Translations under genes and position numbers: made by a program | The notes under the pieces: generated by a model | The model's input: the letters and a program-made list of their open reading frames with translations, nothing else | The model's database searches: none | What the model was told of the DNA's origin: nothing | Assembly: GCF_001425605.1 (NCBI RefSeq) | Contig: NZ_LMRG01000004.1 | Span: forward strand, 1,205-65,204 | DNA length: 64,000 nt | DNA from: Rhizobium sp. Leaf453 | GTDB taxonomy: Bacteria; Pseudomonadota; Alphaproteobacteria; Rhizobiales; Rhizobiaceae | Reading direction: 5' to 3' | In this document: one piece after another, positions 45,846 to 53,445 of the stretch | How positions within the stretch are numbered: the first letter of the stretch is position 1 | Layout of the letters: every line of letters begins with the position of its first letter

Positions 45846-46964
45846 TTAGAAAACGGGGCGCGGTGTCGGGATCGGCACATCAGCGACTTCGCCCTGCACC
45901 TGACCATCGCCGCCCTTGCCCTTGACGGCGCCGGGGATAAGGCCCGCGGCAACAAGATTCAGCGGCCGGTTGATCTCGTGGATATAGGGCGACTGGAGCT
46001 TTTGGCGGCCGACTTCATCCCGGTTTTCCGCACGAATCTTGGCCGCCTTCGGATTGCAGATTTCCTTGCTGACATCCATGACGACCTCGCGCCCCTCGCC
46101 ATAGGGCGCGATCTGGCCGAGGCCGGGCTTGCCGCCGCCGCTCGACGTCAGGCCAAGCTGCAGCAGACGGGCCGATTCATCCGCGCGACCGCCAAGGCTA
46201 TCGGCACCGAGAACGATCGATACGACGCTGCGGCCGCCACGGGTGGCCGAGGAAACCTGGTTGAAGCCGGAGGCGCAGATGAAGCCCGTCTTCATGCCAT
46301 CGGCGCCATCGAAGCGGCCGATCAGCATGTTGAGATTGGGGTAATTCTTCTTGCCGGTGGTAAAGCCCTCATAGGCGAAATAGGGCGCGTATTGTGGAAA
46401 TTCGCGCTTGATGGTGATCGCCAGAACGGCCAGGTCGCGGGCCGTCGTATACTGGCCGGGACCGGGCAGGCCGTTCGGATTGATGAAATGCGAGGACGAC
46501 ATGCCGATGCGGCGGGCCTCGGCATTCATCTGTGCGACGAAGGCCGGTTCGGAGCCCGAAACAGTCTCGCCGATCGCGACTGCAATATCGTTGGCCGACT
46601 TGATCAGCATCATCTTCAGTGCGCTGTCGAGCGTCAGCGCCTGACCAGGCTTGTAGAACATCTTGCTCGGCGGTTCGCCGGCCGCGTTCTTCGACATCAC
46701 CACCGGCGATTCCAGCGTCAACTGGCCGGATTTCAGCGCCCGGAACGTCGTGTAAGCGGTCATCAGCTTGGTGAGCGAGGCCGGATACCATTTCTGATAG
46801 ATTTCCTGCTGCTCGAAAACCTTGAGCGAATTGACATCGACAACCAGTTTCGGGTTGGCAGCGGCCGGCAGCACGGCGGCCAGAAGCGACACACCCGCAC
46901 CTGCCAGAACAGCCAACAGCTTCGCCTTGCCGGCCATACGATTTCCAGTTGTCACCACAATCAA
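45846..46964 (-). CDS. D-alanyl-D-alanine carboxypeptidase (penicillin-binding protein 5/6 type)
   Basis: A 372-residue S11 peptidase that trims the terminal D-Ala of peptidoglycan. A signal peptide ends near ANPKL (about residue 37). The catalytic motifs are SLTK (Ser63), SAND (SxN), and KTG in MKTGFICASGF. The C-terminal part after about residue 300 lacks a clear PBP5 beta-sandwich and ends in PIPTPRPVF; this shorter type is common in rhizobia. ATG 46964 gives MIVVTTGNRM; the second Met at residue 10 could be the true start. It diverges from the M20 gene with about 137 bases between starts. Confidence 0.92.
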   Translation of the reverse strand: MIVVTTGNRMAGKAKLLAVLAGAGVSLLAAVLPAAANPKLVVDVNSLKVFEQQEIYQKWYPASLTKLMTAYTTFRALKSGQLTLESPVVMSKNAAGEPPSKMFYKPGQALTLDSALKMMLIKSANDIAVAIGETVSGSEPAFVAQMNAEARRIGMSSSHFINPNGLPGPGQYTTARDLAVLAITIKREFPQYAPYFAYEGFTTGKKNYPNLNMLIGRFDGADGMKTGFICASGFNQVSSATRGGRSVVSIVLGADSLGGRADESARLLQLGLTSSGGGKPGLGQIAPYGEGREVVMDVSKEICNPKAAKIRAENRDEVGRQKLQSPYIHEINRPLNLVAAGLIPGAVKGKGGDGQVQGEVADVPIPTPRPVF

Positions 46965-47101
46965 ACCTCGAAATTTCGGGAATTGCCTCGTATCGTCCGG
47001 CTATTTAACCTATATGGCGAGGTGATGGCAAAGACCATTCTTACAGGTCGATGCCAAAAATCCCGTACCCCATGCCCGCAATGGACCGACAGGAACGAAC
47101 G

Positions 47102-48265
47102 ATGCCCATCTTGAACCGCGCAGCCGAACTTCAAAACGAAGTGACCGAATGGCGCCGCCATATCCACACGAACCCGGAACTGCTGTTCGCCGTCGAAAAT
47201 ACGGCAGCTTTCGTCGAAAAGAAACTGCGGGAATTCGGCGTTGACGAAATCGTGACGGGCCTGGGTCGTACCGGCGTCGTCGGGCTGATCAAGGGCAATC
47301 TCGGCGAAGGCCGCACGATCGGCCTGCGCGCCGACATGGACGCCCTGCCGATGACCGAAACCAGCGGCAAGCCTTGGGCCTCGAAGACATCAGGCAAGAT
47401 GCATGCCTGTGGCCATGACGGCCACACCGCCATGCTACTCGGCGCAGCAAAATATCTTTCGGAAACCCGTAATTTCAAAGGCGCGGTGGCGGTGATCTTC
47501 CAGCCGGCCGAAGAAGGCGGTGGCGGCGGCAATGAGATGGTCAGGGACGGCATGATGGAGCGCTTCACCATCGCCGAAGTCTACGGCATGCACAACATGC
47601 CGGGCATGCCGCTCGGCCAGTTCGGCACGCGCCCCGGCCCGATCATGGCCTCGACCGACGAATTCAACATCACCATCGATGGCCGCGGCGGTCATGCGGC
47701 CCAGCCGCACAAGACGGTGGACCCGATCGTCATCGGCTCGCAGATCGTCAATGCGCTGCAGACCATCGCCTCGCGCACCGTCGACCCGCTGGCCTCCGTC
47801 GTCGTGTCGGTGACGAAGTTCAATGCCGGCTTTGCCCATAACATCATTCCGGAACAGGCCGTACTCGCCGGCACCGTGCGCACGCTGATGCCGGAAGTGC
47901 GCGATCTTGCCGAACAGCGCATCAAGCAGATCGCCGAGAGCCTTGCCTCCGCCTATGGCGCCAAGGTCAAGGTCCATTACGGCCGCAACTATCCGGTGAC
48001 CGTCAATCACCGTCAGGAAACGGTCTATGCGCTGGAGGCGGCCGCCGAGATTGCCGGCAAGAACCAGGTTTCGGGCGAACTCGACCCGATGATGGGCGGC
48101 GAGGACTTTTCCTACATGCTGCTCGCCCGTCCCGGCGCCTTCATCTTCATCGGCAACGGCGATTCCGCCGGCCTGCACAACCCGGCCTATGACTTCAACG
48201 ACGAGGCGATCCCGCATGGCATTTCCTACTGGGTGAAGCTCGCCGAAACGCGCTTGGCCGCCTGA
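47102..48265 (+). CDS. M20D-family amidohydrolase/peptidase (hippurate hydrolase-like)
   Basis: A 387-residue zinc hydrolase. Hallmarks are WRRHIHTNPELLF, LRADMDALPM, KMHACGHDGHTAMLLG (metal ligands), FQPAEEGGGGG, and EVYGMHNMPGMPLGQF. The C-terminal PMMGGEDFSYML supplies the last metal His region. Members hydrolyse N-acyl amino acids or hippurate; the actual substrate cannot be told from the sequence. ATG 47102 follows AGGAACG; the frame is open upstream but without signal. An Lrp-type regulator gene follows 35 bases downstream in the same direction and may control this gene. Confidence 0.9.
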   Translation: MPILNRAAELQNEVTEWRRHIHTNPELLFAVENTAAFVEKKLREFGVDEIVTGLGRTGVVGLIKGNLGEGRTIGLRADMDALPMTETSGKPWASKTSGKMHACGHDGHTAMLLGAAKYLSETRNFKGAVAVIFQPAEEGGGGGNEMVRDGMMERFTIAEVYGMHNMPGMPLGQFGTRPGPIMASTDEFNITIDGRGGHAAQPHKTVDPIVIGSQIVNALQTIASRTVDPLASVVVSVTKFNAGFAHNIIPEQAVLAGTVRTLMPEVRDLAEQRIKQIAESLASAYGAKVKVHYGRNYPVTVNHRQETVYALEAAAEIAGKNQVSGELDPMMGGEDFSYMLLARPGAFIFIGNGDSAGLHNPAYDFNDEAIPHGISYWVKLAETRLAA

Positions 48266-48300
48266 TCGCGCAGACCGACTGAAAACATGAGGATCGCGCC

Positions 48301-48765
48301 ATGCACGAGATAGACAAGATCGACCGGCGGATCCTCAACATTCTCCAGGCCGATGGCCGGATCACCAATCTGGAACTGGCCGACCGCATCGGCCTTTCGC
48401 CAACCGCGACCAGCGAACGGCTGCGCCGGCTTTTGAAAGAAGGCTACGTCTCCGGCTTCGGTGCGCGGCTCGATCCCCACAAGCTGGGCTTCGGTCTGCT
48501 CGTCTTCATCGAGGTTATGCTCGACAAGACGACGGCCGAGGTCTTCGACAAGTTCGCTGCCGCCATCAAGCAGGCGCCGGCCGTGCTCGAATGCCATATG
48601 GTGGCCGGCGGTTTCGATTATCTCGTCAAGACCCGCTTCGAGGACATGGCCGCCTATCGCAACTTCCTCGGCCACGTGCTGTGGACGCTGCCCGGCGTCA
48701 AGGAAACCCGGACCTATGCGGTGATGGAAGAGATCAAAAACGACGGTCCGCTGCCGTTGATCTGA
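48301..48765 (+). CDS. Lrp/AsnC family transcriptional regulator
   Basis: A 154-residue protein with an N-terminal winged helix (KIDRRILNILQADGRITNLEL and LSPTATSERLRRLLKEG) and a C-terminal RAM/ASNC domain (LECHMVAGGFDYLVKTRFEDM, GVKETRTYAVMEEIKN). Lrp-type proteins sense amino acids and bind as octamers. Its place after an amidohydrolase gene suggests control of amino-acid or N-acyl amino-acid catabolism; inferred from position only. ATG 48301 opens a standard N terminus, and the upstream gap of 35 bases contains GGATC. Confidence 0.93.
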   Translation: MHEIDKIDRRILNILQADGRITNLELADRIGLSPTATSERLRRLLKEGYVSGFGARLDPHKLGFGLLVFIEVMLDKTTAEVFDKFAAAIKQAPAVLECHMVAGGFDYLVKTRFEDMAAYRNFLGHVLWTLPGVKETRTYAVMEEIKNDGPLPLI

Positions 48766-48884
48766 CCGCCGGAAATGCTGACGCACCAAAATTGGGCTAT
48801 ATATTCAATGGTCCTTTAAAACCTCCCGGATTCCGCTTAGGCTGCGACCGCAGCTCGAAGATCGAGCTTTTGGGGAGGGGTTGA

Positions 48885-49247
48885 ATGCGGAAATTCATCA
48901 TCGCTGCCGCGCTTTCGCTCGCGGCCATCTCGACAGCAAGCGCTCAGACCGTCAATGCCGGGAACTATACGCTTGAAGGCACGAACCTGGATGGATCACC
49001 GTACAAGGGTACGGTGCAGATCACGCTGGCGAGCGATACGACCTGCGTCATCGAATGGAATACGGGCGGCTCGAAATCATCCGGTGTCTGCATGCTGAAC
49101 GGCGATGCCTTCGCGGCCTCCTACATTCTCGGCAATGCCATCGGCCTTGTTGTCTACAAGGTGAACGGCGATGGCACGCTGGATGGCAAATGGACCATTA
49201 CCGGCAAGAATGGCTCTGGCACGGAAGTGCTGACGGAAGCCAACTGA
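48885..49247 (+). CDS. Small secreted protein, uncharacterised
   Basis: A 120-residue precursor with a signal peptide (MRKFIIAAALSLAAISTASA, then QTVNAG). The 100-residue mature part is beta-rich with a GNYTLEGTNLDGSPYKGTVQI start, CVIEWNTGGSKSSGVC (two Cys, possibly a disulfide) and LDGKWTITGKNGSGTEVLT at the end. Comparable small secreted proteins occur in Rhizobiales; no function is known to me. ATG 48885 follows GGGGAGGGG. A short terminator-like hairpin follows its stop. It is probably monocistronic. Confidence 0.85.
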   Translation: MRKFIIAAALSLAAISTASAQTVNAGNYTLEGTNLDGSPYKGTVQITLASDTTCVIEWNTGGSKSSGVCMLNGDAFAASYILGNAIGLVVYKVNGDGTLDGKWTITGKNGSGTEVLTEAN

Positions 49248-49266
49248 TCCTTTCCGGATCAGTTTG
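49243..49266 (+). terminator. Weak terminator after the small secreted protein gene
   Basis: ACTGATCC (49243-49250) pairs with GGATCAGT (49256-49263) around TTTCC; only three T residues follow, so it is weak. A second GC-rich hairpin lies at about 49289-49314. Confidence 0.4.
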
Positions 49267-49330
49267 ATGGAACAGCTCCACAGCGATACCCTCCCCCGGT
49301 TTCCCGAGGGAGGGCCATTGGTCTTTTGGC

Positions 49331-50371
49331 TTACAGCGTCGCCATATCGATGACGAAGCGATAGCGGACGTCGCTCTTGAGGACGCGTTCATAGGCTTCG
49401 TTGACCTGGTCCATGCGGATCAGCTCGATTTCCGAGACGATGTTGTGCTTGCCGCAGAAATCCAGCATTTCCTGGGTTTCCTTGATCGAGCCGATCATCG
49501 AACCAGAAATGTTCTTGCGGCCCGGGACCAGCGAGAAGGCATGGACTGGCACGGCATTTTCCGGGATACCGAGCAGGACCAGTGTGCCATCGACCTTGAG
49601 CAGGCCGAGATAGGCATTCCAGTCGATCTCGGCCGAGACTGTGCACAGGATCAGGTCGAATGTGCCGGCGAGCGTCTTGAATGTTTCCGCGTCGCTGGTG
49701 GCGTAGTAGTGATCGGCACCGAGCTTAAGGCCGTCTTCCTTCTTCGACAGCGACTGGCTGAGCACGGTGACATCGGCACCCATCGCATGGGCAAGCTTGA
49801 CGCCCATATGGCCGAGACCGCCCATGCCGACGATGGCGACTTTCTTGCCGGGGACGGCCTTCCAGTGCATCAGGGGCGAATAGAGCGTGATGCCGGCGCA
49901 GAGCAGCGGCGCGGAGGCATCGAGCGGCAGGTTTTCAGGGATCGACAGGGCATAGCCTTCCTTGACGACGATGCTGTCGGAATAGCCGCCATAGGTCGGG
50001 GTCACGCCGTCCGCCTCATAGGCATTGTATGTGCCGATCAGGCCAGGCATGTAATGCTCGAGGTCGAGATCGCGGGTGGCGCATTTGGTGCAGCTGTTGA
50101 CGAAGCATCCGACGCCGGCACGATCGCCGACCTTGAACTTCGTCACCTTGGAGCCGACAGCCGTCACGATGCCGGCGATCTCGTGGCCCGGCACCATCGG
50201 GTAAATCGAGTTACCCCACTCATTGCGGGCCTGATGAATGTCGGAATGGCAGATGCCGGAAAACTTGATGTCGATGACGATATCGTCTTCATTGGGTTCA
50301 CGCCGCTCGAAACTGAAGGGTTGAAGCGGTTTCGACGCATCCGTCGCCGCATATCCTCTTGCCAGGGCCAT
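49331..50371 (-). CDS. Zinc-type NAD(P)-dependent alcohol dehydrogenase (YahK-like)
   Basis: A 346-residue enzyme of the MDR superfamily. Catalytic zinc ligands are in [16 protein letters not shown] and [10 protein letters not shown]; the further Cys come from [15 protein letters not shown], which in this enzyme lacks the full four-Cys structural-zinc pattern. The Rossmann motif is [29 protein letters not shown] is typical of the cinnamyl-alcohol/YahK subgroup, which reduces a wide range of aldehydes with NADPH. Length fits. It diverges from an AraC-type regulator; a direct repeat in the shared region is probably that regulator's site. Confidence 0.92.
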   Translation of the reverse strand: MALARGYAATDASKPLQPFSFERREPNEDDIVIDIKFSGICHSDIHQARNEWGNSIYPMVPGHEIAGIVTAVGSKVTKFKVGDRAGVGCFVNSCTKCATRDLDLEHYMPGLIGTYNAYEADGVTPTYGGYSDSIVVKEGYALSIPENLPLDASAPLLCAGITLYSPLMHWKAVPGKKVAIVGMGGLGHMGVKLAHAMGADVTVLSQSLSKKEDGLKLGADHYYATSDAETFKTLAGTFDLILCTVSAEIDWNAYLGLLKVDGTLVLLGIPENAVPVHAFSLVPGRKNISGSMIGSIKETQEMLDFCGKHNIVSEIELIRMDQVNEAYERVLKSDVRYRFVIDMATL

Positions 50372-50469
50372 GGGTCACTCCTTTAATTCTGTGAAACGGG
50401 GTTTGACGGGAAGCACGATTGGCTTCGCCCCGAGCGCACTATGCAATGGTCCCGAAAAAGGCGTTAGAG

Positions 50470-50501
50470 CAATCCTGCAAGATTTTTGTACAATCCTGCA
50501 A
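50470..50501. promoter_or_regulatory. Tandem operator between adh and the AraC-type gene
   Basis: CAATCCTGCAA occurs at 50470-50480 and again, identically, at 50491-50501, a 21-base period. Direct repeats two helix turns apart are the usual binding pattern of AraC-family proteins. It lies 99 bases from the adh start and 91 from the regulator start. Confidence 0.6.
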
Positions 50502-50591
50502 ATGGGATAAATTGCATTTTGCAAAGCAGCATCCGATACCTAACTCCGGAACCGCAAGACAAATTCTAAATGACTGGAAAGGCTTCCGATT

Positions 50592-51527
50592 ATGACAAAT
50601 TCAAGAACCTATCGCAGTCAGGAACTGGTCGATCTCATTGCCCGTTACGCCACGGAGGATGGCGATCACCCAACGGATATACCAAGCTTGAGTGTCCACC
50701 GGCGGTCAGCCATCGGCATGAAGGCCTGCGGAGCCTACAAGCCCAGCCTGGCGCTGATTGCACAGGGGGCGAAACAGGTGGTACTGGGCAATGATGTGCT
50801 GCGGTACAGCGGGACGGATTATCTTCTGACCTCGATCGACCTGCCGGTTACCACCCAGATCGTCGAGGCCTCGGAGGAAAAGCCCTATCTCAGCATCACC
50901 TTCCAGATCGACACGAACCGGATCGCCGGCATGCTGGACCATGTGCCCGCTGGCAACAGCACGCCGTCGGCACGCGGCATGGCGGTCAGCACAGTGACGC
51001 CCGAACTAGAGGACAGCGCGATCCGGCTGCTGCGCCTGTTGGAACGGCCGAACGATATTCCAGCACTTCTGCCGCTGATCGAGCAGGAAATGATCTATCG
51101 CCTGCTGACCGGGCCGCAGAGCGGGCGCCTGCGCCAGATGGCCGTTACCGAGAGCCAATCGCACCAGATCAGCCGCGCCTGCGTCTGGCTGAAGGAACAT
51201 TATGCGATGCCGCTGAAGATCGAGGAACTGGCAAACCGGGTGAGCATGAGCGTCTCCTCGCTGCATCATCATTTCAAGGCGATTACCGCCATGAGCCCGA
51301 TGCAGTACCAGAAACAGTTGCGGCTGCAGGAAGCGCGGCGGCTGATGCTGGAGGACATGCTTGATGCAGGCTCGGCCGGTCATCAGGTGGGTTATGAAAG
51401 CCAATCGCAGTTCAGCCGCGAATATGCCCGCCAATTCGGCGAGCCGCCACTGCGTGATGTCGCCCGCGCCCGCCGCAGCCTGATGGATCGGCTCACCGGT
51501 GGAATGGAGATTCTGAGCGAAGGCTGA
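50592..51527 (+). CDS. AraC-family transcriptional regulator
   Basis: A 311-residue protein. The N-terminal half (SVHRRSAIGMKACGAYKPSLALIAQGAKQ, LLTSIDLPVTTQIVEASEEK) is typical of the AraC_N/YqhC-like regulators of aldehyde reductases. The C-terminal HTH_18 has ELANRVSMSVSSLHHHFKAITAMSPMQYQKQLRLQEA and a second helix-turn-helix with AGHQVGYESQSQFSREYARQFGEPP. The ATG at 50592 follows GGAAAGG. Its divergent position to the adh gene and the tandem operator between them suggest that it controls adh in response to reactive aldehydes; inference by analogy with E. coli YqhC-YqhD. Confidence 0.92.
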   Translation: MTNSRTYRSQELVDLIARYATEDGDHPTDIPSLSVHRRSAIGMKACGAYKPSLALIAQGAKQVVLGNDVLRYSGTDYLLTSIDLPVTTQIVEASEEKPYLSITFQIDTNRIAGMLDHVPAGNSTPSARGMAVSTVTPELEDSAIRLLRLLERPNDIPALLPLIEQEMIYRLLTGPQSGRLRQMAVTESQSHQISRACVWLKEHYAMPLKIEELANRVSMSVSSLHHHFKAITAMSPMQYQKQLRLQEARRLMLEDMLDAGSAGHQVGYESQSQFSREYARQFGEPPLRDVARARRSLMDRLTGGMEILSEG

Positions 51528-51654
51528 CGGTCGGGACAAGCATCGACTGCGCGAAATCCCCTGCTTTCCCGAGCAAAAGGCATCGCTAATCCTCGGGATC
51601 GACGGTGAACCGTTCTTTGGCGATAAGCGCCGGGGAACGGGGAGAATCACCACC

Positions 51655-51882
51655 ATGATGCCAGTGACGGTCAAAATGAGTTCATGGCGGCAGGGACAGT
51701 TGCTGCGTGAGCCCACATTGCTGACAGCGGTCGGCTTGCGGGAAACATTGCTCAAGGCACTCGATTACGACGAAGCGCGCGTGAATTTCGTTTGCCGGCA
51801 GGTGGAGGAAACCGGACGCTACGAACTCGGCGGCATACGCGGGGACCTCACCACGATGATTGAGAAGATCCTGCATTCCTGA
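51655..51882 (+). CDS. Hypothetical small protein
   Basis: A 75-residue protein of unknown function (MMPVTVKMSSWRQGQLLREP). It contains RETLLKALDYDEARVNFVCRQ and ends TTMIEKILHS. No signal peptide, span or recognised motif is seen; the charged, helical pattern suggests a soluble protein. A GGGGAGA stretch lies about 11-17 bases upstream of the ATG at 51655; the ATG at 51658 is also possible. The gene lies alone downstream of the AraC gene. Codon use resembles the neighbours. Confidence 0.6.
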   Translation: MMPVTVKMSSWRQGQLLREPTLLTAVGLRETLLKALDYDEARVNFVCRQVEETGRYELGGIRGDLTTMIEKILHS

Positions 51883-51991
51883 GCAGAAAAACGGCGCAGT
51901 CATCGATTGATTCAGATGAAACCGTCCCGGGATCGCTCGGATCGTTCAAATTTTAAGGTTTTTCACGACCGCAACTTAACCGGAAGCCGGT

Positions 51992-52017
51992 ATCCTCCCT
52001 GCAATTCATGGGAGGAT
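51992..52017 (+). promoter_or_regulatory. Hairpin sequestering the ribosome binding site of the gene at 52021
   Basis: ATCCTCCC (51992-51999) is the exact complement of GGGAGGAT (52010-52017), which is the Shine-Dalgarno sequence of the next gene; the loop is 10 bases. The mRNA would hide its ribosome site in an 8-bp stem, as in RNA thermometers or structure-controlled leaders. Confidence 0.55.
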
Positions 52018-52020
52018 CGC

Positions 52021-52191
52021 ATGACGCGAAACCGTTCGAGAAATGCCTATTCAGCCTTCGCGGAAGATCACCGCGAACTCGGAGCCCCCAAGCGCCCCTT
52101 TTCGCCGACCCTGCGCTTCAAAGCACTGGCCATCGCTGCTGCCCTTGGCCTGATGTTCTGGGGCACGGTGATCTATCTCGTAGTCACCTGA
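52021..52191 (+). CDS. Small single-span membrane protein (paralogue of the 14601 gene)
   Basis: A 56-residue protein with a basic N terminus (MTRNRSRNAYSAFAEDHREL) and a C-terminal membrane span (ALAIAAALGLMFWGTVIYLV, about residues 35-54). It shares the YS-F-EDHR--GA----FSP-LR-KAL pattern and FW-containing span with the product at 14601-14765, so the two are paralogues. ATG 52021 is fixed by the GGGAGGAT site, which is hidden in a hairpin. A longer open frame from 51907 lacks a ribosome site. Function unknown. It ends in a strong bidirectional terminator. Confidence 0.78.
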   Translation: MTRNRSRNAYSAFAEDHRELGAPKRPFSPTLRFKALAIAAALGLMFWGTVIYLVVT

Positions 52192-52208
52192 CACCATCCA
52201 CGCCCAAA

Positions 52209-52320
52209 AGAAAAAGCCAAAATCTCGGCGAGAGATCTTGGCTTTTTAGACCGACGCGTATGGGGGCAATAGCGTCGGTGCGATCGAAGCGCTGAGGGGG
52301 CTTTCGCTTCGATACAAAAT
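52209..52320 (-). ncRNA. Candidate small RNA with two C-rich-loop hairpins and a terminator
   Basis: Read on the minus strand, two hairpins come first: stem ATCGAAGCG (9 bp, 52283-52291 with 52305-52313) and stem CCGACGC (7 bp, 52251-52257 with 52272-52278). Both have loops that show GCCCCC on this strand. A terminator hairpin with a T-run (52211-52246) follows. Such twin C-rich loops before a terminator are the architecture of several anti-Shine-Dalgarno type small RNAs in alphaproteobacteria. It could equally be the 3' UTR of the gene at 52349. No promoter was identified. Confidence 0.5.
52211..52246. terminator. Bidirectional terminator
   Basis: AAAAAGCCAA and ATCTC (52211-52225) pair with GAGAT and TTGGCTTTTT (52232-52246), with one A-C mismatch. 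It has A-rich and T-rich flanks, so it serves the small membrane gene on the plus strand and transcripts coming from the minus strand. Confidence 0.85.
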
Positions 52321-52348
52321 AAATGCGCGAGCGACGACTTGGTTCCCA

Positions 52349-52528
52349 TTATTTTACCGGCGGCTTGCCTTTTGCCAGCATGAGAAGATCAAGCTCGATC
52401 GAGGATGGGCCGAAACGCTCGTGCAACGTCTTAGCCTCCTCGTCCGCCAGCCCGTACTTTTCCTGGAATTGCTCAAGCGTATAGGGGTCGCCGCGTTTCT
52501 GTCGTGGTTTCAGCCGGATTTCCGTCAT
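52349..52528 (-). CDS. Small conserved-type hypothetical protein
   Basis: A 59-residue, highly charged protein (MTEIRLKPRQKRGDPYTLEQ). The middle has FQEKYGLADEEAKTLHERFG and the end LLMLAKGKPPVK. The YTLEQFQEKYGL-type segment suggests a short helical domain that resembles small uncharacterised rhizobial proteins. ATG 52528 is five bases after the stop of the membrane-protein gene on the same strand, so the two are probably an operon. A GTG three codons earlier would overlap that stop. Function unknown. Confidence 0.7.
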   Translation of the reverse strand: MTEIRLKPRQKRGDPYTLEQFQEKYGLADEEAKTLHERFGPSSIELDLLMLAKGKPPVK

Positions 52529-52533
52529 TGAGA

Positions 52534-52857
52534 TCACCAGTAGCGTCGGCGGGGCGGTTCGGGCTGCGAGGCCGCGCCGAGCAGATAGCCGATCCCGACA
52601 CCGATGGCCGTAGCGAGAAGCAGCACGCTGCCGGTTGCAGCCGGGTGTTCCCGCGCCGATTGGGCAATCGCGCTTCCTTCCGCCTTGGCGACCTCCGCGG
52701 CGCGTCTGGCGGCCGGGGTTGCGGCATCGACCACATTGGCCGCGCTATGGCGTACATCCGAAAAGGCCTGCGCCCCCTGCGCCGTGACGATCTTCGTCAG
52801 CCGCGAAACTTCGGCGCGTAGAGATTCGATATCCTTGCTGGTCGTGGCGTCAGCCAT
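52534..52857 (-). CDS. Small membrane-anchored helical protein, YqjD/ElaB (DUF883)-like
   Basis: A 107-residue protein. The N-terminal 75 residues are helical and Ala-rich (DIESLRAEVSRLTKIVTAQG, SAANVVDAATPAARRAAEVA), probably coiled coil, followed by a C-terminal span (SVLLLATAIGVGIGYLLGAA) and a basic tail (PEPPRRRYW). The layout of an amphipathic coil, then HP-like residues (REHPAATGSVLL), and a Gly-zipper span is that of the DUF883/ElaB group, whose E. coli members bind ribosomes at the membrane. ATG 52857 follows AAAGGAG seven bases upstream. It is followed by the small gene at 52528. Confidence 0.75.
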   Translation of the reverse strand: MADATTSKDIESLRAEVSRLTKIVTAQGAQAFSDVRHSAANVVDAATPAARRAAEVAKAEGSAIAQSAREHPAATGSVLLLATAIGVGIGYLLGAASQPEPPRRRYW

Positions 52858-52929
52858 GTCGGTTCTCCTTTGTTGGTTGCAATGCAACGCACAAAGGGCC
52901 GAAGATGTTCCCGAAGACAGGAGGGTGGC

Positions 52930-53253
52930 CTACGTCTCGTGTTTGGGAAACCACCGCCGGTAAAGCCACACCGAAATCGTGAGAACCACCAGCGCAGCCG
53001 GCCAGAAATCCGTCATCTGGTCCCACGACCAACGCCACATCAGATAGGCATCCAGATGCGGCGGCGGCATGTGGACGCTGATCTCGTAGTCCCGCTTTTC
53101 TCTGCCGTGGAAATGCCCGCCTGCGAAGGCCAAACCGATCAGAACGGCCACGCGTCGCTCGTAAAACGCCATGGCCGCGACGCCGACGATACCGGCCATG
53201 ACGAGCGCTTCCACGATATGGCCGAGCCAGTCGAATTGAATCATCATCTGCAT
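52930..53253 (-). CDS. Small membrane protein, uncharacterised
   Basis: A protein of about 107 residues with two spans: WLGHIVEALVMAGIVGVAAM near the N terminus and FWPAALVVLTISVWLYRRWF at the C terminus. The intervening loop has GREKRDYEISVHMPPPHLDA. The frame is open far to the left of the start because it runs antisense to zwf, but coding signals begin at the ATG cluster 53253/53247/53244. No ribosome site is strong. It is divergent from zwf. Function unknown; the start could be any of the three Met codons. Confidence 0.6.
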   Translation of the reverse strand: MQMMIQFDWLGHIVEALVMAGIVGVAAMAFYERRVAVLIGLAFAGGHFHGREKRDYEISVHMPPPHLDAYLMWRWSWDQMTDFWPAALVVLTISVWLYRRWFPKHET

Positions 53254-53445
53254 TTTCTTGTACGATTCCGTGCGGGATTGCGTGGTCGATGCGAGGTAGG
53301 CCGCCACGCTCGTCGCATTTTCCGTCGCGTGCAATCCTTCTTTGGGCAATACCGGCATTTGGCTGTGGCGGCAGCGCCGCGAGATGCCTTGATCCGCTGC
53401 GCAATCCATGCCTCTATTCGACAAAACAGGCACGGGGGATATGTC

